Positions 56,860 through 64,000 of a stretch of 64,000 nucleotides of DNA are shown here, piece by piece. The notes under the pieces were generated by a model. It ran no database searches and was not told where the DNA came from. It worked only from the letters and a program-made list of their open reading frames with translations. The position numbers were made by a program, and so were the translations under genes. The stretch comes from Pterois miles (taxonomy: Eukaryota > Chordata > Actinopteri > Perciformes > Scorpaenidae), in assembly GCA_947000775.1 (NCBI GenBank), contig CAMQGK010000567.1, positions 2,334,001 through 2,398,000 of the forward strand. Direction: 5' to 3'. The number at the start of each line of letters is the position of its first letter. The stretch's first letter is position 1.

Positions 56860-57440
56860 CAACCTGACTGGAAAATGATGGCATTCCTTCACAATGTACA
56901 GATCACAGCCCCAGTGTAATAAACGCTCAGCAGTGGCCACATCTGCTGTTTACTTTCTTGTCAAACAACACGAGCATGCCTCGGCTGCTTAGCAGAAGCG
57001 ACCCCAGCAACCACGAATTTCATTTCTACGCCTTTTTCAATGAAACACCGGTGATGATATCGCTCTGCGTAAAACATATGCATCGCCATTCACGTCAGCG
57101 CAACGCGGGCCTGCAGTGTCCATTATATAAGAACCGAGATAAGGCCACACAGGCATGAGGAAGAAATGTGCGCAAGCATCCATCTTAGCTTCAAAATGGA
57201 AGCCTTGAAAACAGCTCCAGAATCATCAGCTGATGGGCCTGCGTGCGCTCTCACACGCCCACAGCCTGAACATAACAAATATATGCCGTTATCTTTAATG
57301 TCTGTATGATTCTGCAGCATAAATAATGTAAATATGAAGAGCTGAGAGGGCGCACACCTGTGCGTATGGGTTGGCTTTTGAGCATTTTTTTTGGTGGGCT
57401 TCTCAATGAGAATGAAAATGAAAAATGGTTTTATTAAATG
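56860..57440. other. low-repeat, moderately GC-rich segment upstream of cdk5r1
   Basis: No dispersed repeat or ORF domain is visible here. The segment has CRE-like ACGTCA (57093) and an ATGCATCGCC stretch. It stands out from the repeat-rich surroundings and is a candidate regulatory region, purely by inference. Confidence 0.25.
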
Positions 57441-57499
57441 CAGCAAAACAAGCCTACCTTCTAGTTAATCGACTCTTCTTTTTAGATCCATGTATCACA

Positions 57500-58300
57500 C
57501 CTTGACCCCCCTTGCTGCTGGTCAAAATGTGAAAACGTTTTCCATCCGTTCCGCTCGGTTCCCACACCGCCAACACGAGCTGTCCAGGGCGTGAAAACGG
57601 TTAGAACGAGCCCCGGCGGTACAGGCCGACAGGTTAGTCTCCCGGTGGGCTGCTGCCTGTTTTTTTTTTTTCAAGGCTTCATTTATAGACGGGAATACAG
57701 AAGCGAAGCGAAATGTGCTTCACTCCTTCGCTCGCAGCGCGCAGGAAGATCTCTTCCATTGAGGATCTATAGACCTGTAACGGTCACGGCTGTTAACGTC
57801 CCGCTATGATGCTCACAGCGTGCACGAACCTCCTTCAGACGTAGAAAAAAACAACACATATCGCTCTAAAAACCTCTAATCAACACAAAGATGGACCCCC
57901 CCAAAAAAAGCGAGTGAGAAAAAAAAAATGGCCACTATGGATTCTAAAAATAGACAGCAGCTTCTCCTCAACTATGTAAACCTGCCAGATAGAGGGAGGA
58001 GAGAGGAGAGAGACCCGCTGCCTTGATGCGGGCATCTGCAGTTATTCGGGTTGGATGTGGGAGAGAAACGGCGCCTTCTGATTGGCTGCTGCCGGGATGC
58101 TGCTGCTGCTGGAGGAGAAGCCATTGGCCGCTGACGGGCTGCAGCCTATCGGAGGGTTCGCTGTCCGAGGTGCTGAACCAGCCGACCAGATGTGTTAAAG
58201 CCGCTGCTGCTGCTGCTGAGGAGGAGGAGGAGGAGGAGGAGGAGGAGGAGGAGGCTGCTGACCATGAACACGGAGGATTTTATGAATCACTTTGAGTAGG
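57500..58300 (-). promoter_or_regulatory. cdk5r1: candidate cdk5r1 promoter / first-exon CpG block
   Basis: This is the only CpG- and GC-rich block upstream of cdk5r1 on the minus strand. It carries two inverted CCAAT boxes (ATTGG near 58081-58085 and 58123-58127), a GCT trinucleotide run and a GAG run (58217-58254). Mammalian CDK5R1 has an untranslated first exon, and the coding exon here has a splice acceptor just before its ATG, so a first exon in this block is expected. A candidate donor AAG|gtaggc lies at about 57460. The exact exon cannot be fixed. Confidence 0.45.
58217..58254. repeat. (GAG)n trinucleotide run
   Basis: About 12 GAG/GGA units follow a short GCT run (58203-58217) within the candidate promoter block. 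Confidence 0.9.
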
Positions 58301-58649
58301 CCGAGCCCCACTAAACACCAACACCGTGGGTGCTAAATGAGCAGGTCATCAAATCTTATCTTACTAAGATAGTTTAAAGGAGGGTGATACAAACATTATT
58401 TGAACGCCTCATAATAATATTAGAACACATTCATGTTCATTCAATGCCAGCAAGCAGTGATTTGGAGATGTGGAGGACAAAACCAGCTGCAATTTGGTCG
58501 TAAAGTGTCCCGGCTACATTTTATAACTGTTGTTTCAAAAGCATTTAAATGACTATATTTCATGATTGGAAATAACCCTGATTCTACTGATTCTGGATCA
58601 GAGCTATTAAATGATATCATTAAATAATGTAATGTATTTTTGGGGGGGT

Positions 58650-59785
58650 TGTCAATCGATTAAAATATTTTTTTATTTTTTGTTACTTTTTGTTTTTCAT
58701 TTTTACAAAACACATAAACGTAAAACATAAAACACTCCCCGACATAGTACTACAGACATTTTTGCAGGACAGGATCAATTCTGACAGGAGGATTTTCATT
58801 CTGTTACAATCACTTAATTAACACCAAATATATTGTAATGCTAAAACTGTCCATCTTCATTTGAAGGCTTGCGGTTAGTCGTTCCACCGTGTAGACCTGT
58901 TTAAATCTATGCATCCACTTAGTTATTGTTGGTGGTTTCACGTCCTTCCAGTTCGCAGCTCTCATTTTTTGGCAAACAATGACAAAATTTGTAGTATGTA
59001 GTTCTGATCCGTACTGTACATTTCCTTAAACACAACTCCCAACATTAACAACATGGGATCCAAGGGGAAAGTCACTTTTAAGATTTTTTTTTCCATTTGT
59101 TTTAACGGTTTTCCAAAACCCCTGAATTCCTGGCCAATCCCAAAACATGTGTGGTCACCCATCTTTCCACAAATCCTCCAACACAAAGCTACTGAGGATG
59201 CCTTGACATACAAAGAAATATTATAAGGTGTATTGAAATATCTCATCCTTAGTTTCCAGTCAGATTCTTTCCATATTTGGCTTTTTATTCCCTTATGGCT
59301 ACTAGTACATAGGTCTTCCCATACCTTGTCTCCAGATATCAGCCACGAGTCTTTTATATATATGAGACAAGCTTGTTCCACAATAATATTAAAGTATTCT
59401 TCAATTATACTTGGATTTTTGCAGATTATCTCTTTTTCTTTATGACTTGTATATAGTGTCGTATTTGGAGGGACTTGTACAAGTCATTTGATGGGAGCGT
59501 GAATTGTTCTTGAAGTTGAGAAAAGCTTTTAATTTCCATTCTGTCTAATAATTGGTTATAAGTCCCTTGTCAGCCCATCTTTGAAATCCACTGCCAGACA
59601 CAGAAGGGGGAAACTCTGGATCACCCAGAATCGACATGGATTTTGAGATTGACTCGGGACCCCTGGACGATTTTTTAACTGCAGTCCACATGTTCAGAGT
59701 ATGTTTTATCCACTCATTTTCAATTTTAAATTTATTCATAGACTTGATACTAATAAAAGGCAATGTTGCCAACGCCATGCCCTTA
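58650..59785 (-). pseudogene. L1-like LINE ORF2 C-terminal fragment, decayed
   Basis: On the minus strand, 58962-59381 encodes words such as KGIKSQIWKESDWKLRMRYF, NTPYNISLYVK and GDHTCFGIGQEFRGF, ending near LLMLGVVFKEMY. This is the region after the reverse transcriptase in fish L1-type elements. The segment 59545-59778 adds an upstream part (FQRWADKGLITNY). Frames do not join, so it is dead. The exact clade is by recollection. Confidence 0.7.
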
Positions 59786-60439
59786 CTTGTACGATTAAAA
59801 TATTTAATCAGGATTAATCACATGATTCTCCATAGTTAATTGCAATGAATTTGATATCTGTTGAAAATGTACCTTAAGTTTGGAGCTGGGATGATGGATG
59901 TTTCACTAAGAAGCTCCTCTGAGTCTGTTAGATCATGTCCATAGAGGGATCTGACCCTTGCTGCAAAAGCCAAATGTGTCACTAGGTGGCAGGAACTCCA
60001 CTGTTTTATAATCAGTTCTCATCCTGAGAGATCCCAACACTGTATAGTCATTATACTGCAATGGGTCTTTGAGACAAACGGTCTGGAAGTGGCTTTCCTT
60101 CTGTGACAGTCTGTTCTCCTGGTTAAACCTCCATCCTTCTCAATCGCCTTTAGTCTTCATGGGGAAAACATTTTTAGAAGAGCAATTTGATGCTAAAACA
60201 TATATACTTTCACCAACATTTTTCAGATTTGATATAAGTCACACCACTGAGACATTACAGAATGATATAAAAACTTAGAATTAATAAAATAAATGGACTC
60301 ACCTTTTAAATAAAAAAATGAAAACGTACTCCTCCACCGGTTTAGCTCAGCATTCAAAACTAGAAAAGCACTCGGAGAGCGCAGATCTCCACCAAGCACC
60401 ATAGTTGCCCCCCTGGCGGTTTCTTCTGGATCTATCTCC

Positions 60440-60960
60440 TGAAGTATTAAAGCTAGATCAAATTCGTTGACATACTTCAGATGCTGAATTGTCTCAGCTA
60501 CACGATGCCACTTGTTAGAAATCTCTACCTCTAATATTTAATGCACAGTAGGCCAAAATGCATGAGTACCCCCATTTTTTATATAAATTGCTATAAAATC
60601 CGCCATCTGGATCAGATCTGGATCAGCCTTTGGGATTTGATAGAAGTACACATTGTAAATCCCTGAGTCAAATTTCATGAGCTTTGGGCAACAATTACCA
60701 GAGATATTGAGAAACAATTTTTGTCCCATTTACCCCAATGTTAACGAAAATTTCAAAGTGATCCAGAATCCAGGATTTCTTCCAGATCACCCCCAAAATT
60801 AAATCAGTTCTTCCTTTTCACATTTTCAAAACACCCTGAACATTTCTTCAAAATCCGTCCATAAGTTTTTGAGTTATCTTGAACACAGAAAACAAACAAA
60901 CAAACAGACAAACAGATAAACGCCGGCAAAAACATAAGCTCCTTGGTGGAGGTAATAATT
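60440..60960 (+). mobile_element. LINE 3' tail-like dispersed repeat
   Basis: The end AAACAAACAAACAGACAAAC with AAACGCCGGCAAAAACATAA and CTCCTTGGTGGAGGTAAT is a fish repeat signature I recall from non-LTR retrotransposon tails. There is no second copy in the window. Confidence 0.45.
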
Positions 60961-62514
60961 GTCTCAGCAGAGCAAGAAATCTCTTTTTTCTTTTTTCTTT
61001 CCATGTCAAACTGGTGCCTACATTACCCACAATACAACTCAACCGAAGATAGTAGTGTTGGCGATTCTGGTTTGTTATGCTAGTAGCGGCTAATGTAGCC
61101 TCGATCTGTTATCCCAGCACATTCTCATCTTAACTCATTATTTCTGGCGTATAGTTAGGTTTAGGAAAGAAATACGTGGTTGGTGTTAAAACTACTATGA
61201 ATGCCTCATTTTCTGCATTGAGGTAACAAATTAACAAAGAAAGAAAGAAAGAAATACACTTTTCATCCCTGTAACTCTTTGTCTCACACCAGCAATACCA
61301 AAATACTGTTTTATAACAAATAAAGTTATTTCTGACAATAAAAGTCTAGGGCTGTGGTTGGGCTTCTTGGGCAGCGCTGCCAGCAGGGGGGCTCCATATC
61401 CAAATTTTTCCCAGGGCACCAAAAGGACGAGAGCCGGCACTGGGGTGGGCTACAGTGATCCGGTAGGATCGCTTCTCTCTAACTCCAGACCCCCAGGCGA
61501 CGGTGGCAGCGTATCAGCACAATTAAGCAACAGAAGACAGATGGAAAGCATTTGATTCAAATGTGATTCCTAGTAATCTAAATCCAAAGCACAACAGCCT
61601 CAAACAGGCATTTAAACGAGTGCTCAGTCTGTACTTATATTAACTCACACACTCCAAAGATCACCAGTGTTTCCCCAGCATGAGGAAGTTTCTTTCCAGA
61701 CTGTAAAGCAGCAAATGAAGCCAGAGTTCAAAGTGAGTCACGGCTAAATCTTGTGGACATGCTAAAGGTTTCAGACTCAAAGGCTCCTCAGGAAATACAT
61801 GAGGTAAATTCAAAACCAGCTTATCTAAACGAAAGGCGAAATGGCATTGGCTCCAAGTTATATATTAACACCTGCTATTATTTTTCTTATCAAGCTAAAT
61901 AAACCAAAACAATTAGCTTGATCCTAATTCAGATAAATAGTAAATGTGTTGTATCTTATCTTGTCTAAACAAAATCCTGAGTATCCTGGAAAACCAGAGC
62001 TTGTGTGTCCACTGTTAACAGGCTCCCAATGGCACTAATATCAGCCCCTTATCATTTACCACCACCACCAGCTTAAAATGCAATTTTAACCCTCAAGTGC
62101 TTGTAGACGCACACACTTCTTGTCAGACCGCTTTTGTTGTTAAAGCATAATAAAAGAGGAAATAGAAGAATGATTTCTGCTGCTTTTTACCTGCAGCTTG
62201 TAGATATGAAGGACAGAACTGCAAAAAGGAATAAACATGTAATTAAATGTAGCAAATATAATAATCAAAATATATGTAGCTATTAACTAATTGCTAAAAT
62301 GTGACATAAATTGATATTTTTGTTTTTGATTTGCTTCTTATTTATCACTGTATTTATTCTTTTTATTATTATTTTTTTAGAAATGTTTAAAGAAAAGAAT
62401 ACAGAATTAAATAAGTTTGGGGATATAAATAAATGCGTGAACGGCAAAGGGAAAATCCAGCGTATATAAATTACTAAATTACTAAATTACTAAATTAATA
62501 AATTAATGCAAAAA
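60961..62514. other. intergenic, no recognisable gene
   Basis: There is a short GGTTTAGGAAAGAAATACGT fragment of the family seen at 16310 (near 61150). Otherwise no gene or structured repeat is seen. Confidence 0.5.
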
Positions 62515-62760
62515 TCTGGCAATCCCAGCTGACATTGGGTGAAGGCAGGGTTCACCCTGGACGGGTCGCCAGACTATCACAACGCTGACACAACAACCAT
62601 TCACACATATGAGTCATCAGTCAAACTGCATGTCTTTGGTCTGTGGGAGGAAACCTGAGAACCCGGAGAAAACCCACACTAACGCGGGGGGAACATGCAA
62701 AATCCACATAGAAGGACCCCAAGCTGGGTTTGAACCTGCAGCCCTCTTCCTGTGAGGGCT
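62515..62760 (-). mobile_element. SINE (Mermaid-like), minus-strand copy
   Basis: The reverse complement carries the tRNA-like GGTTCAAACCC box-B variant, then the TTTTGCATGTTCCCCCCGCG, GGTTTCCTCCCACAG and GGCGACCCGTCCAGGGTGAA blocks. It matches 8981-9357 along most of its length. Confidence 0.75.
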
Positions 62761-63559
62761 CATAAAAAAAATAAATAAATGCAAAAATAAATATATAAAT
62801 TTAAAAACTGAGAAAGAATAAATACATAAATAAATAAGAAGAGTAAATAAATAAGGGAATTAATCCAAAGATAAATAAACAAAGAAGCTCATTAAAGCAT
62901 AAATGGCAATTTATGTCACATTTTATCAATTAATTAATTTCGCTACATGTAATTACATATTCATTCATTTATCAAGTCATTTATTTATTTATCCATTTTC
63001 TTTTGAGTTTGGCAGGTGCCAAAAGAATCACACAGGCGTACGACCAACTCAAAAATGTAGAAATACTTAGCACTTTATTTCAAAATTGATCACCGTACAA
63101 CAAACATAGAAATAATCACTTCTGTTGCTATCTTACATGCTGCATCATGGCGACAACGTTCACAACAGTGGATCCAGTGTCCAACATGCCAGCCTTCGCT
63201 TCATTATCACAGCGAACGCAGTTCTCGAGTGACTCCCCGTCGACTGGCCATAACTTACATTTAGTAGCACTACCGTTCATTTCAGATGAGCTCTGATAAC
63301 GGAGGCAGTGTATGTAGCCTGTTTTACAAAGTGTAGTGTTCTTAAGGAAAAGGTGATGTACATTCATATGTGGCATCTATTAGATGAAGTAAGATTTAAA
63401 TGTAGTAAAAATAGATTTGTTATGTCATTCACAAAGTCTGATTGCACAAGATCTGACTTAAGGCATTTTTTTGCAGATAAAGGCCTAGCCCTTCACTCCT
63501 CTAGAGCTTTATATGAAGTAGAAAGACCACATTAAACAACACAGTCTGAAAAAGTCACA

Positions 63560-63980
63560 AAGATTTGTTCACATAGACACAAATTCCCCTTTTGTTGTGA
63601 CGCTCTGCACGACTTTCAACAATGTATTTTTCATGCTTTTTCCTACAAATATCCAGAAACACATGATGCATGTGTCAATTTCTGCTCCAGTCTTTTTAAA
63701 ATAAAACTTCTCAGTTACGTTTATGAATAGATTAACTTGGGTTTAAATGACTCTGGAAGTGCAGTAACTTTGTATGGATGTTATGCAACCAATGAATCAA
63801 ATTTAACTTAACTGGTCTTGCAGCTTGCTCTATACTTCCAGTTACATGGATTACATCAAAATTAATTTATTCTGACCATCACCAAAAAAAAAGTGTCAAT
63901 GTACACAAATCAATAAATTAAATTTGGTGACTCTTTCGTGAACTGCTGTGCGACTACAATGCATTGAGGATCCTTCCAAG
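63560..63980. repeat. dispersed repeat related to 56030-56570
   Basis: Shared ordered words include GCACGACTTTCAACAA, ACATGATGCA, TCAATT-C-GCTCCAGTCTTTT and ATGTACACAAATCAA. It runs close to the right edge of the window. Confidence 0.6.
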
Positions 63981-64000
63981 GCCTTCACTATTTGCAGTTA

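Overview
The window is a piece of a teleost fish nuclear genome, probably a percomorph-like ray-finned fish. The basis is vertebrate-type split genes with GT/AG introns, two recognisable neuronal genes, and a dense set of fish-type dispersed repeats. The repeats include tRNA-derived SINEs, LINE tails with ATCTT or CTT ends, hAT-like short elements, a decayed L1-like fragment and inverted-repeat MITEs. Species and chromosome cannot be read from the sequence.

Two protein-coding genes are supported, both on the minus strand. The first is nsf (N-ethylmaleimide-sensitive factor, the SNARE-disassembly AAA+ ATPase). It starts at 43352 and runs leftward off the window. Eleven coding exons, reconstructed by phase-consistent splicing, encode residues 1-395: the whole N domain, the linker, and the D1 ATPase up to just past the arginine fingers. 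The rest of D1 and all of D2 lie beyond position 1. Intron 1 is 28.4 kb and is the main repeat reservoir. The second gene is cdk5r1 (p35, neuronal activator of CDK5), 52897-54511. It is complete in coding sequence but split by a 607-bp phase-0 intron. The ATG of nsf lies 9.5 kb downstream of the cdk5r1 stop codon, in the same orientation.

Layout: 1-685, 3' part of an nsf intron carrying a truncated MITE; 686-14894, nsf exons 11 to 2, with introns holding LINE tails, LTR-like sequences, a SINE with target-site duplication and MITEs; 14895-43340, nsf intron 1, with pentanucleotide arrays, several inverted-repeat elements, a perfect 29-bp hairpin, a 66-67 bp minisatellite and a tRNA-SINE; 43341-43560, nsf exon 1 and promoter; 43561-52896, intergenic and possible cdk5r1 3' UTR, with a second tRNA-SINE and nested DNA transposons; 52897-54511, cdk5r1; 54512-58300, cdk5r1 upstream region with a hAT fossil and a CpG/CCAAT promoter-like block; 58301-64000, intergenic with L1-like and other repeat fragments.

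Both genes act at the synapse: NSF recycles SNAREs and p35 activates CDK5. Nothing here shows that they are co-regulated. I found no undescribed operon-like or defence-like system. The most notable observations are the cdk5r1 coding intron, which falls at the edge of the CDK5-binding domain and contains an inverted-repeat mobile element; the SINE/LINE shared tails; the CpG-rich pentamer array; and the perfect hairpin.
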